DNA of 23,117 bases from NCBI GenBank assembly GCA_027076245.1, contig JALTKC010000133.1, forward strand, positions 1 to 23,117. The letters run 5' to 3'. A program made the position numbers and the translations under genes. The notes beneath the pieces are model-generated. The model saw only the letters and a program-made list of their open reading frames with translations. It was not told where the DNA came from and did not search any database. Position 1 is the stretch's first letter; every line of letters starts with the position of its first letter. This document shows, one piece after another, positions 1 to 7,175 of the stretch. The stretch comes from Gammaproteobacteria bacterium. Lineage in GTDB: Bacteria; Pseudomonadota; Gammaproteobacteria; GRL18.

Positions 1-1
1 A

Positions 2-607
2 CTGTTCTGCCTGAATATTCTGCTTTTTAGCGGACTGTTTACAGTCGCTGTTCCAGCGGCTGAACCGGCTTCAAAAACCGTTATGCAGAAAAGCGGTTAT
101 CGAACTCCGGTCGATGAAAAACTGAAAAAATTACTGATTGAAGCCATTGAAGATACCTCCGGTTTTACGGATCGTTTTGATGCCGAAGTCTGGCTGCTGG
201 ATATGTCCACCCGCATGGCACAGCAGGTACCGGATCCGCTGGAACGCATGGAAATTTTAAAGCATGTCCACCAGGAAGCCACCCGGGCCGGACTGGAGCC
301 AGAACTGGTTTTATCGGTTATAGAAGTAGAAAGTAATTTTGACCGTTATGCTATTTCCTGGGTCGGTGCCCGGGGTCTGATGCAGATCATGCCTTTCTGG
401 TTAAAGGAAATCGGCCATCCCAAAGACAACCTGTTTGATATTCAGACCAATTTACGCTTTGGCTGCACCATCTTAAGTTATTATCTGAAAATTGAAAAAG
501 GCAATCTGTCCCGTGCTCTGGCACGTTATAACGGCAGTCTGGGCAAAACTCATTACCCTGAAAAAGTATTCCGGGCAATGAATAATAAATGGTTTAAGGC
601 CGATTAA
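2..607 (+). CDS. Secreted lytic transglycosylase, SLT family (5' end outside window)
   Basis: This is predicted to be a murein lytic transglycosylase, cleaving the MurNAc-GlcNAc bond of peptidoglycan in the periplasm. The reading frame is open to the left edge of the window. The residues before the first internal Met (position 83) form a hydrophobic stretch ending in AVPAAEPA, which reads as the end of a signal peptide, so the true start is upstream and the Met at 83 is not the start. Counting from that Met, ESNF (Glu83) matches the catalytic Glu of SLT domains, followed by ARGLMQIMP and then ARYNGS, the counterpart of the AYNAG motif. The C terminus is complete (stop TAA at 605-607). The visible part is almost entirely catalytic domain, so it is probably a small single-domain enzyme. 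The family call is firm; the exact subclass is not determined. Confidence 0.9.
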   Translation: MFCLNILLFSGLFTVAVPAAEPASKTVMQKSGYRTPVDEKLKKLLIEAIEDTSGFTDRFDAEVWLLDMSTRMAQQVPDPLERMEILKHVHQEATRAGLEPELVLSVIEVESNFDRYAISWVGARGLMQIMPFWLKEIGHPKDNLFDIQTNLRFGCTILSYYLKIEKGNLSRALARYNGSLGKTHYPEKVFRAMNNKWFKAD

Positions 608-624
608 GATTCAACACACCACTG

Positions 625-664
625 ATGCCAATAGGCATACTTTCATGCCATACTGAATAGTATG
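625..664 (+). promoter_or_regulatory. Candidate operator of the toxin-antitoxin module (two inverted repeats)
   Basis: Two perfect inverted repeats lie directly before the toxin reading frame: ATGCC-AATA-GGCAT at 625-638 and CATACT-GAAT-AGTATG at 649-664. The right arm of the second contains the toxin start codon. CopG/ribbon-helix-helix antitoxins usually repress their own operon by binding short palindromes here. The repeats are seen; the operator role is inferred. Confidence 0.4.
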
Positions 665-939
665 AAACCAATAAATTGGAATTCCACTAAAAATCAACAA
701 ATTATCTCTGAACGTGGCATTTCATTTGAGGATGTTATCTTCTATTTGCAACAAGGAGCACTTTTAGATGATACAAACATCCAAATAGTGACAAATACCC
801 TAACCAAAGAGTTTTCATTATAAATATAAATGATTATGCTTACCTGGTTCCATATGTAGAAAATGAAGAAGAAATTTTTTTGAAAACAGTAATCCCTAGC
901 CGAAAAGCAACAAAAATATATTTAGGAGAATCGCGATGA
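662..939 (+). pseudogene. Frameshifted BrnT-like type II toxin
   Basis: The sequence encodes a small RNase-type toxin of the BrnT-like group that pairs with CopG-type antitoxins, but no single frame spans it. From ATG 662 the frame reads MKPINWNSTKNQQ, ERGISFEDVIFYLQ and GALLDD, then goes out of register and stops at TAA 818-820. A second frame (codons from 772) continues the same protein: KHPNSDKYPNQRVF, then NDYAYLVPYVENEEE, FLKTVIPSRKATK and YLGESR, ending in TGA 937-939, which overlaps the antitoxin ATG. Adding one base at about 773-774 (for example GATGATAC to GATGATATC) rejoins them as LLDDIKHPN, the form I recall for this family. The damage therefore looks like a single-base deletion. 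The toxin is probably inactive, with only a 53-residue fragment translatable. Confidence 0.8.
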
Positions 940-1232
940 CTGACCCTAAACTTAGCAAAGAAGAACAACAAATTCTAAACGATTTTGAAGCAGGTGAATT
1001 TAAATCAATACTTACACCTGAGCGTAAGAAAGAATTACAGGCCATAGCTAAAGAAACATTTAAAAAAGACAAGCGAATTAATATAAGAATCTCCAGCCAT
1101 GATCTTGAAGCACTACAAAGACGGGCACTCGAAGAAGGTATTCCCTATCAGACATTAGTTTCCAGTGTGCTTCATAAGTATGTTTCAGGTGGCTTTCATG
1201 ACATTATAGCCAATAAGGCACAAAAACACTGA
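936..1232 (+). CDS. CopG-family antitoxin of the BrnT-like module
   Basis: A 98-residue DNA-binding antitoxin predicted to neutralise the BrnT-like toxin and to repress the operon. The N-terminal half is acidic and helical (SKEEQQILNDFEAGEF, then LTPERKKELQ). The C-terminal half carries the ribbon-helix-helix region: KRINIRISSHDLEALQRRA, then GIPYQTLVSSVLHKYVSG. The start codon overlaps the toxin stop as ATGA (936-939), so the two genes were translationally coupled. The preceding AGGAG (923-927) gives a good ribosome site. The gene is intact although the toxin frame upstream is broken, as expected if antitoxin loss was never selected. The stretch is AT-richer than its neighbours, suggesting acquisition by transfer. 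Confidence 0.88.
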   Translation: MTDPKLSKEEQQILNDFEAGEFKSILTPERKKELQAIAKETFKKDKRINIRISSHDLEALQRRALEEGIPYQTLVSSVLHKYVSGGFHDIIANKAQKH

Positions 1233-1331
1233 CGCAAAAAGTCTGTACTCCCTTCACAACTGTCATTTTTCAGGCTTTTCCAGGGCAGGAAAAATGTCCG
1301 TTACTTGTACCGATATTGCCAATTTGAAATA

Positions 1332-1943
1332 CTATTTTGGTTTCACATCCTTTTCTGTCATACAGACATCCAGATCCTTTAAAATGCCGTTTTCCACACT
1401 GTAGATCCAGCCGTGCACTGACAGTTCCTTGCCGGCATTCCAGGCATCCTGGACTATCGTGGTATTACTGACATTGGTCACCTGCTCACGCACATTCAGT
1501 TCACATAACAGATCCATTTTCTGTTCATGTTCCAGACCTTCAAACTGTTCCTTGTTAAAACGCATAACATCCTTAATATGGCGCAGCCAGTTATCAATCA
1601 GGCCATGCTCATGGTTCTCCAGAGCCGCCCGGACACCGCCGCAGCCATAGTGGCCACAGACAATAATGTGCTTCACGTTTAATACTTCAACAGCATACTG
1701 CAGTACAGACAGACAGTTTAGATCGGTATGCACCACCACATTAGCAATATTACGATGTACAAAAACTTCCCCAGGTTCCAGGCGGGTGATCTGATTCGCA
1801 GGTACCCGGCTGTCTGAGCAGCCTATCCACAGGTATTCGGGAGATTGCTGATTGGACAGGCGGGAAAAAAACTCTGGGTCTCTCTCTGTAACAGAATTGG
1901 CCCAGGTACGGTTATTATCAAAAAGATGTTGTAAGCGCTTCAA
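1332..1943 (-). CDS. can: Beta-class carbonic anhydrase
   Basis: It interconverts CO2 and bicarbonate in the cytoplasm, supplying bicarbonate for carboxylations and, in an autotrophic sulfur oxidiser, possibly inorganic carbon for fixation. At 203 residues it aligns with E. coli Can without numbering offset. The zinc ligands and dyad are Cys42, Asp44 (with Arg46) in GCSDSRVPAN, and His98 and Cys101 in CGHYGCGG. Trp39, Arg64 and Tyr181 are also present, the three residues that form the non-catalytic bicarbonate site of allosteric type II beta-enzymes. It is therefore predicted to be bicarbonate-inhibited and pH-regulated. It is the last gene of a co-directional series, 47 bases after ygiQ. Downstream at 1264-1296 there is only a weak hairpin (CATTTTTC / GAAAAATG). 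Confidence 0.95.
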   Translation of the reverse strand: MKRLQHLFDNNRTWANSVTERDPEFFSRLSNQQSPEYLWIGCSDSRVPANQITRLEPGEVFVHRNIANVVVHTDLNCLSVLQYAVEVLNVKHIIVCGHYGCGGVRAALENHEHGLIDNWLRHIKDVMRFNKEQFEGLEHEQKMDLLCELNVREQVTNVSNTTIVQDAWNAGKELSVHGWIYSVENGILKDLDVCMTEKDVKPK

Positions 1944-1990
1944 TTTACTATTCCTGAATTTTTATACAGTTTATCAATTAAGGAGTTCTG

Positions 1991-4159
1991 TTATTTTCTA
2001 ACAGATTTTCCAGTTCTTTTACCACCCTTTGTCCGTATGTTTTTTCCAGCCTTATGTCTAGACCTGCCACCGCTTTTAAAGTTCATTGAGTCGGACATTT
2101 TATTTTTTTCTGAAGGTACTAACTGATGCTCACCATTACCAATTAAATCATGCCGCCCCATGGCTCTGAGGGCTTCTCTGATCAGGGGCCAGTTTTTTGG
2201 ATCATGATAACGCAGCAATGCCTTATGCAGGCGCCGGCTGCGCTCACCTTTGGCGGTCAGTACTTTTTCTGATTTATAGCTCAGGCGTTTTAAGGGATTA
2301 CGCTCACTATGATACATGGCAGTAGCCGTGGCCATAGGTGAAGGGTAGAAATTCTGTACCTGATCCAGACGAAATTTATTGGCTTTTAGCCACAGAGCCA
2401 GGTTAACCATATCCTCAATAGTGGAACCGGGATGTGCGGCAATAAAATACGGGATCAGATACTGCTCTTTACCCGCTTCTTTAGAGAATTTTTCAAACAT
2501 CTGCTTGAATTCATAATAGGAACTGATCTCCGGCTTCATCATCTTACTTAAGGTATTCTGCTCCGTATGCTCCGGTGCTATTTTCAGGTAACCGCCTACA
2601 TGGTGGGTGACCAGTTCCTTAACATATTCCGGTGAACGTACAGCCAGATCATAACGTAAGCCGGAAGCAATAAAGACCTTCTTGATACCGGGCAGTTTTC
2701 TGGCCCGCCGGTACAGATGCACCAGCGGTTCATGATCCGTACTCATGTGTTTACAGATGGTGGGATAAACACAGGACAGACGGCGGCAGGCTGCTTCAAT
2801 CTGTTTATCATCACAGGCCAGACGCCACATATTGGCGGTTGGACCGCCTAAATCGGAAATATAGCCCTTAAATTCAGGTACATGATCACGAATTTCTTCA
2901 ATTTCACGAATAATGGAATCTTCTGAACGGTTCTGGATCACCCGGCCTTCATGTTCGGTAATGGAGCAGAATGTACAGCCTCCAAAACAGCCGCGCATGA
3001 TATTAATAGAAAAACGGATCATCTCATAGGCCGGCATTTTTTTACCGGCATAATCCTTATGCGGTAGACGGGTATAGGGCAGCTCAAACAGTTGATCCAG
3101 TTCTTCTGTGGTTAAAGGGTACGGCGGCGGGTTTAACCAGATGTCTTTATTATCATGCCGCTGCACTAATGCCCGGGCATTACCGGGATTCGTTTCCAGA
3201 TGCAATACCCGGGATGCATGGGCATAGAGTACCGGATCGGCTTTGACTTTTTCATAGGACGGCAGACGGATCACACAACGCCCCCGATCCAGCGTTTTTA
3301 CAATACTTTTTAAAGGTATGGCAATTTCTTCCATAGCGGACACTGAATCATCTGCGCTGCAGGGTGTTTCATCCGTACGTTCATAAGGGCTAACTACGGC
3401 ATCCACTTTACCCGGCCGGTCAACCCGGCTGGAATCAATTTCCATCCAGCCTTTTCTTTGCTGTTTAACAATAAAAGCCGTACCGCGAATATTATCCAGC
3501 TTATCTATAGCTTCTCCCCGAGACAGACGGTGGGCAATTTCAGTGATTTGCCGTTCACCATTGCCATATACCAGTAAATCCGCTTTGGAATCAAACAATA
3601 CCGAACGGCGAACCTTGTCTGACCAGTAATCATAATGAGCTATACGCCGCAGACTGGCTTCTATACCACCAATAACCACCGGTACATCCGACCAGGCTTC
3701 CTTACAGCGCTGGGTATAGACCGTTACCGCCCGGTCAGGTCGCTTGCCGCCAATATCATCCGGCGTGTAAGCATCATCATGACGTAATTTTCGATCCGCC
3801 GTATAACGGTTGATCATGGAGTCCATATTACCGGCGGTCACCCCGTAAAACAGGTTAGGCCTGCCCAGCTTTTTAAAGTCCTCACAACTGTTCCAGTCCG
3901 GCTGATCAATAATACCGACGCGAAAGCCCTGGGATTCCAGCAGACGGCCAATTAAGGCCATACCGAAACTGGGGTGATCCACATAGGCATCCCCCGTCAC
4001 CAGAATAATATCGCAGGAGTCCCAGCCCAGGGTCTGCATTTCTTCCAGAGTATGAGGTAGATATTCCGACACGCCATAGCATTCCGCCCAGTATTTGTCA
4101 TAGGAGAAAATATTCTGTACCGGGGAACGGCTTTTAATTTTGCGGGCAACTTTGGACAT
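1991..4159 (-). CDS. ygiQ: YgiQ family radical SAM protein (UPF0313)
   Basis: A 722-residue radical S-adenosylmethionine enzyme of unknown substrate. The N-terminal third is the family-specific region (DIILVTGDAYVDHPSFG, then VVIGGIEASLRRIAHYDYWS). The cluster motif C-x3-C-x2-C is Cys391, Cys395 and Cys398 within MRGCFGGCTFCSITEHEGR and binds the [4Fe-4S] cluster that cleaves SAM. Further conserved blocks follow: SDLGGPTANM, then KIAPEH. The C-terminal tail, roughly the last 40 residues, is strongly basic (Lys/Arg/Gly-rich), as in homologues, and may contact nucleic acid. The length is usual for the family. It lies between a small membrane protein (66 bases upstream) and carbonic anhydrase (47 bases downstream) on the same strand, possibly in one transcript. 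A 7-bp inverted repeat (TCTGTTA/TAACAGA, 1987-2005) straddles its stop codon. Confidence 0.93.
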   Translation of the reverse strand: MSKVARKIKSRSPVQNIFSYDKYWAECYGVSEYLPHTLEEMQTLGWDSCDIILVTGDAYVDHPSFGMALIGRLLESQGFRVGIIDQPDWNSCEDFKKLGRPNLFYGVTAGNMDSMINRYTADRKLRHDDAYTPDDIGGKRPDRAVTVYTQRCKEAWSDVPVVIGGIEASLRRIAHYDYWSDKVRRSVLFDSKADLLVYGNGERQITEIAHRLSRGEAIDKLDNIRGTAFIVKQQRKGWMEIDSSRVDRPGKVDAVVSPYERTDETPCSADDSVSAMEEIAIPLKSIVKTLDRGRCVIRLPSYEKVKADPVLYAHASRVLHLETNPGNARALVQRHDNKDIWLNPPPYPLTTEELDQLFELPYTRLPHKDYAGKKMPAYEMIRFSINIMRGCFGGCTFCSITEHEGRVIQNRSEDSIIREIEEIRDHVPEFKGYISDLGGPTANMWRLACDDKQIEAACRRLSCVYPTICKHMSTDHEPLVHLYRRARKLPGIKKVFIASGLRYDLAVRSPEYVKELVTHHVGGYLKIAPEHTEQNTLSKMMKPEISSYYEFKQMFEKFSKEAGKEQYLIPYFIAAHPGSTIEDMVNLALWLKANKFRLDQVQNFYPSPMATATAMYHSERNPLKRLSYKSEKVLTAKGERSRRLHKALLRYHDPKNWPLIREALRAMGRHDLIGNGEHQLVPSEKNKMSDSMNFKSGGRSRHKAGKNIRTKGGKRTGKSVRK

Positions 4160-4225
4160 CAGGATACAACTTCATTAATAGCAATACAGGTCTGTTCCCC
4201 TGTCTTTTAAGACGAGGAAATAAGA

Positions 4226-4903
4226 TTATTCTACCACAGGGACATTTGCACACTTATCATTTATCAGCTCCCGGCTGATTTTTCTGGCAATTAAACCGTT
4301 CTGAGACAGATGGACTTCATACCACTGGCCCGCTGTCATAGCCATAAAGACGGACTGCCCGTATTGTGCATCCAGTAGGGGCAGCCACTGGTATTGTTTT
4401 TTTAAAGCCCATAAGTCCGGCTCCGGCTGCTGTTCCAGTTTAAAGACCGTGGGCAGATTCTGCCGCTGCTGTTCTATGGAACGGTAACGGCCCTGAATGC
4501 GATCCAGCTGGTACAGGGCATCCAGTCCCAGCAGGTTGGCCCAGTTATGCCATTTTATAATTCTGGCATCCATCTGCCACTCATCCCCTTTCAGGGTAAA
4601 CTGACTGACCTGACAATCGGGCAAAGAAATAATCGATACCTGAGATAACTGACTCGCCAGTGGTTTGATATACAGCCGGGCTATGGGAGTTTCATGAGTC
4701 AGACGGTGATAAACCAGAATATTGCTGACCAGCAGAGTACCCGTAATCAGCAGAAACAGGGTCAGCAGACTGTAGAGTCCATTGCGCAAACCGGCACTGA
4801 ACTGTTTCTGCCGGAGTTTTTTTAAAGTACGCAGAACCAGCCCCATAGTTACCACCAATGCCGTCAACAGCAGGATAATGGACAGGAATTTTAGTGACAG
4901 CAT
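4226..4903 (-). CDS. Conserved membrane-anchored protein of unknown function
   Basis: A 225-residue protein whose function I do not recognise. Residues about 5-25 (FLSIILLLTALVVTMGLVL) and about 43-66 (LYSLLTLFLLITGTLLVSNIL) are two membrane helices separated by a short basic loop. The remaining 160 residues are polar and probably form one extracytoplasmic domain, rich in Trp, Gln and Leu, with only two Cys (in PDCQV and DKCAN). I recall similar gammaproteobacterial proteins being labelled 'multidrug transporter', but two helices cannot make a transporter, so that label should not be trusted. It starts 18 bases after the flavin reductase stop and probably shares its transcript. No clear Shine-Dalgarno sequence precedes the ATG, suggesting coupling to the upstream gene. 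Confidence 0.7.
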   Translation of the reverse strand: MLSLKFLSIILLLTALVVTMGLVLRTLKKLRQKQFSAGLRNGLYSLLTLFLLITGTLLVSNILVYHRLTHETPIARLYIKPLASQLSQVSIISLPDCQVSQFTLKGDEWQMDARIIKWHNWANLLGLDALYQLDRIQGRYRSIEQQRQNLPTVFKLEQQPEPDLWALKKQYQWLPLLDAQYGQSVFMAMTAGQWYEVHLSQNGLIARKISRELINDKCANVPVVE

Positions 4904-4921
4904 TGTTCAAAGACCGGGAAG

Positions 4922-5488
4922 TTACTGGTAGGGATCGGCACCCGGCTGAATATGTTCCTCATCAGGAATAGCCGGATAATGATATTTCCCCCCAAAAAAT
5001 AACAGCGGTTCGGAGGCTCTGTGAGGGTTTTTATAGACTTCCAGAACTTCTCCTACCACAATCCAGTGATCCCCCCCATCATACTGCGCAGTGATCTGAC
5101 AGGCAAACGATGCTATACAGTCATTCAGTCTCGGTGCCCGAAATGTATCGCTGAAATGCCGGTCATAATGGACTTCATTTTCTATGGTTGTGGTTTTAGC
5201 ACCGGCAAAATAATTAGAAACATCTTCCTGATGGATCCCCAGTACATTAACGGTAAAATGCCCGCCGTCATGCAGCAACTCGGAAAAAGCGGCTTTTTTA
5301 GAAGGACAGACCAGCAGTTGTATGGGTTCCAGCGACAGGGAACTGACGGCATTAGCCGTCATACAGCGTACCTGCCCCTGATGTTCGATAATCAGTACCG
5401 TAACACCGGTAGCAAACAGGCCTATGGTATTGCGGTATTCCTGTACCAGTTCTGGCTGTTCATCTGAAAGAGTGGTCATTTTTGTCAT
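4922..5488 (-). CDS. Flavin reductase family protein
   Basis: A 188-residue protein of the FMN-binding split-barrel flavin reductase-like family, cytoplasmic. Such proteins reduce free flavin with NAD(P)H, often for a partner monooxygenase, or act as flavoproteins themselves. The order of motifs is typical: GLFATGVTVLI near the N terminus, RCMTANAVSSLSLEPIQLLV (flavin-binding strand and helix), FTVNVLG, then a late HWIVVGEVLEV and the closing LLFFGGKYH. No dedicated monooxygenase is nearby, so the partner is unknown. The gene begins two bases after the hemF stop, with the ribosome site inside hemF, so the two are almost certainly co-transcribed and coupled. That pairing may link flavin supply or redox protection to oxygen-dependent heme synthesis, which is inference. 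Confidence 0.85.
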   Translation of the reverse strand: MTKMTTLSDEQPELVQEYRNTIGLFATGVTVLIIEHQGQVRCMTANAVSSLSLEPIQLLVCPSKKAAFSELLHDGGHFTVNVLGIHQEDVSNYFAGAKTTTIENEVHYDRHFSDTFRAPRLNDCIASFACQITAQYDGGDHWIVVGEVLEVYKNPHRASEPLLFFGGKYHYPAIPDEEHIQPGADPYQ

Positions 5489-5490
5489 GA

Positions 5491-6405
5491 TTAGATATCC
5501 AGCCAGTTTTGAGGTTTAAGATAGTTTTCGTATAAATCCGCTTCAGCAGAGCCGGGTTCGGGCTGCCAGTTATAACGCCACTTCACCAGCGGCGGCAGGG
5601 ACATTAAAATGGATTCGGTTCGACCGCCGGTCTGCAGACCAAACAGGGTACCCCGGTCATAGACCAGGTTAAACTCAACATAACGACCGCGCCGGTAAAG
5701 TTGAAAGTCCCTTTCCCGTTCACCATAGACGGTATTTTTACGCTTTTCAACAATGGGCAGATAAGCGGGTATAAAATTATTGCCGACATTCTGCATAAAA
5801 CGAAAACACTGCTCAAAACCACCCTCATTCAGATCATCAAAAAACAGCCCACCTACGCCGCGGGTTTCCTGACGGTGAGGAAGATAAAAATACTCATCAC
5901 ACCATTTTTTGTATTTGGTATAATAGCGAGGATCAATGTCATCACAGCATTGTTTTGCCTGCTGATGCCACTGGATCACATCTTCACGGAAAGGATAATA
6001 AGGGGTTAAATCAAAACCACCGCCAAACCACCAGACAGGATCGGCCCCCTCTTTCTGCGCGATAAAAAAGCGCACATTAGCATGAGTTGTAGGGATATAG
6101 GGATTATGCGGATGTATTACCAGTGATACGCCCATGGCCTCAAATGAACAACCTTCCAGTTCAGGTCGCTTGGCCGTGGCTGAATGGGGCAGTGAATCAC
6201 CGGTAACATGGGAAAAATTAACCCCGGCCTGTTCAAACACCCCACCGTCGGTCAGTACCCGGGTTCTGCCGCCCCCGCCGGATTCCCGCCGCCAGTCATC
6301 TTCAAAAAAGCGCTGTTGTTGATCGGCCTGTTCCAGAGAACGGCAGATATTGTCCTGTAGAGATAATAAAAATTGCTTAACCGCAGAGGGATCCGGCTGA
6401 GTCAT
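5491..6405 (-). CDS. hemF: Oxygen-dependent coproporphyrinogen III oxidase
   Basis: It catalyses the two oxidative decarboxylations of coproporphyrinogen III to protoporphyrinogen IX, using O2, in the cytoplasm during heme synthesis. At 304 residues it is full length. Landmark segments are WRRESGGGGRTRV near residue 40, VIHPHNPYIPTTHANVRFF (His98, His108), WWFGGGFDLTPYYPF (126-139), His147, and HRQETRGVGGLFFDDLNEGG with His177. The conserved histidines sit two residues later than in E. coli HemF. The presence of this aerobic enzyme indicates life with oxygen at least part of the time. It is the first gene of the minus-strand series with flavin reductase two bases downstream. Its promoter should lie in 6406-6527, after the terminator of the sulfur-globule-type gene, but I could not place a convincing -35/-10 pair. 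Confidence 0.97.
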   Translation of the reverse strand: MTQPDPSAVKQFLLSLQDNICRSLEQADQQQRFFEDDWRRESGGGGRTRVLTDGGVFEQAGVNFSHVTGDSLPHSATAKRPELEGCSFEAMGVSLVIHPHNPYIPTTHANVRFFIAQKEGADPVWWFGGGFDLTPYYPFREDVIQWHQQAKQCCDDIDPRYYTKYKKWCDEYFYLPHRQETRGVGGLFFDDLNEGGFEQCFRFMQNVGNNFIPAYLPIVEKRKNTVYGERERDFQLYRRGRYVEFNLVYDRGTLFGLQTGGRTESILMSLPPLVKWRYNWQPEPGSAEADLYENYLKPQNWLDI

Positions 6406-6527
6406 AATATTCCTTGATTTTTGGTTATTTCTGGCAGTTTGGGGCTAAAAGGATAGTTTTCAACTGTGCCAGGTTTTAGGTTTTAGAGTGTTCTGGGGCA
6501 GACTTAATTCAGTTAGCTACAGGCATA

Positions 6528-6567
6528 AAAAATGCCAGTTTCAGGTTTCCCCGGAACTGGCATTTTT
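6528..6567 (-). terminator. Rho-independent terminator after the sulfur-globule-type gene
   Basis: A perfect 13-bp inverted repeat (AAAAATGCCAGTT at 6528-6540, AACTGGCATTTTT at 6555-6567) encloses a 14-base loop and is followed by a T run on the minus strand. It sits about 40 bases beyond the stop of the gene at 6609-7001. It should insulate hemF from the highly expressed upstream gene. The A/T symmetry allows it to work on either strand. Confidence 0.85.
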
Positions 6568-6608
6568 ATAAAAGACTGCTTTTGGTAAATTATTATACCA
6601 TTAACAGC

Positions 6609-7001
6609 TTATTGTGCTGGCGCTGGTGCTGGTGCAACAGGAGCAGGTGCTGGTGCAGCGTATGGGTAACCGCCGCCATAGTATGGCTGCTGGTAATATG
6701 GCTGAGGATAACCGCCATAAGCTGGAGCAGGTGCACCATAAGGAGCGCCGTAACCATAACCAGGGGCACCATAACCGTAACCACCATAACGATAATAATC
6801 ATCATCGTCATCAAACATATCTTCCATTTCTTCCATCCAGTATCTTGGATCCCACTCATCGTATGGGTTACATCCTGGGATTTTACCGTATGGGCCCCAA
6901 CATTCGTAATCATCATCGCTTCCCCACCAGGAGGCACTTGCATTGCTGGCAACACCCATGATGAAAGCGGTAAAAACTGATACTGCAATTAACTTTTTCA
7001 T
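6609..7001 (-). CDS. Sulfur globule protein-like secreted Gly/Tyr/Pro-rich protein
   Basis: A 130-residue secreted structural protein, most like the proteins that coat intracellular (periplasmic) elemental sulfur globules in sulfur-oxidising gammaproteobacteria. A signal peptide (KKLIAVSVFTAFIMGVASNASA) probably ends after Ala24. The mature protein has three parts: a Trp/Asp-rich segment (25-56) with Cys34 and Cys44; an acidic patch (EEMEDMFDDDDD, 57-68); and a low-complexity Gly/Tyr/Pro tail (69-130) with tandem GYGYGAP at 74-80 and 81-87 and a closing Ala-Pro run. The start at 7001 is preferred: AAGGAG (7013-7008) is six bases upstream of it but directly abuts the in-frame ATG at 7007. The gene stands alone with its own terminator and leader. 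The call rests on composition and layout, because low-complexity proteins align poorly. Alternative: another cell-envelope structural protein. Confidence 0.75.
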   Translation of the reverse strand: MKKLIAVSVFTAFIMGVASNASASWWGSDDDYECWGPYGKIPGCNPYDEWDPRYWMEEMEDMFDDDDDYYRYGGYGYGAPGYGYGAPYGAPAPAYGGYPQPYYQQPYYGGGYPYAAPAPAPVAPAPAPAQ

Positions 7002-7007
7002 ATCCAT

Positions 7008-7014
7008 CTCCTTA
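7008..7014 (-). promoter_or_regulatory. Ribosome binding site that decides the start of the sulfur-globule-type gene
   Basis: TAAGGAG on the minus strand touches the ATG at 7007 with no spacer but is six bases from the ATG at 7001, the normal spacing. Translation should therefore begin at 7001 (MKKLIAV). It is among the strongest Shine-Dalgarno sequences in the window, in keeping with an abundant structural protein. Confidence 0.7.
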
Positions 7015-7094
7015 CTTTACGCTTTATTATTTTAAAACAAACTACTCTCTCTAAACAATATACTATGAACAACACTCTACAAACAACTCTGGTA

Positions 7095-7157
7095 TAAAAA
7101 GAACTCTATATTAAAAAGAACCTTATATTCATCAGATGCAGGTTATCCTGCTGTCAA
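7095..7157 (-). promoter_or_regulatory. Leader/promoter region of the sulfur-globule-type gene
   Basis: On the minus strand a consensus -35 hexamer TTGACA (7157-7152) is followed at once by the inverted repeat GCAGG-ATAA-CCTGC (7151-7138), which fills the usual spacer. The -10 candidates at 17-19 bases match TATAAT at three positions or fewer. Further on, GTTCTTTTTA occurs twice (7121-7112 and 7104-7095), 17 bases apart. The layout suggests a repressor or activator site within a promoter, with a leader of over 100 bases. The elements are seen; the function is inferred. Confidence 0.35.
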
Positions 7158-7175
7158 ATAGTAAATCATAATATA

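Noticed and set aside
1264..1296. Hairpin CATTTTTC / GAAAAATG between the antitoxin and carbonic anhydrase genes as a terminator
   Set aside because: It has 8-bp AT-rich arms, a 17-base loop and no following T run on either strand; too weak to call.
6582..6988. Several open frames of 115-132 residues on both strands over the sulfur-globule-type gene
   Set aside because: They arise from the low-complexity repeats of the real gene; only one frame has a signal peptide, a ribosome site and a terminator.
7002..7007. ATG 7007 as the start of the sulfur-globule-type gene
   Set aside because: The Shine-Dalgarno sequence abuts this codon with no spacing; the ATG at 7001 is correctly spaced.
7138..7151. 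GCAGG-TTAT-CCTGC as a terminator of the HIT gene
   Set aside because: The 5-bp stem has no T run on the minus strand and directly follows a -35-like hexamer, so a promoter-associated site is more likely.
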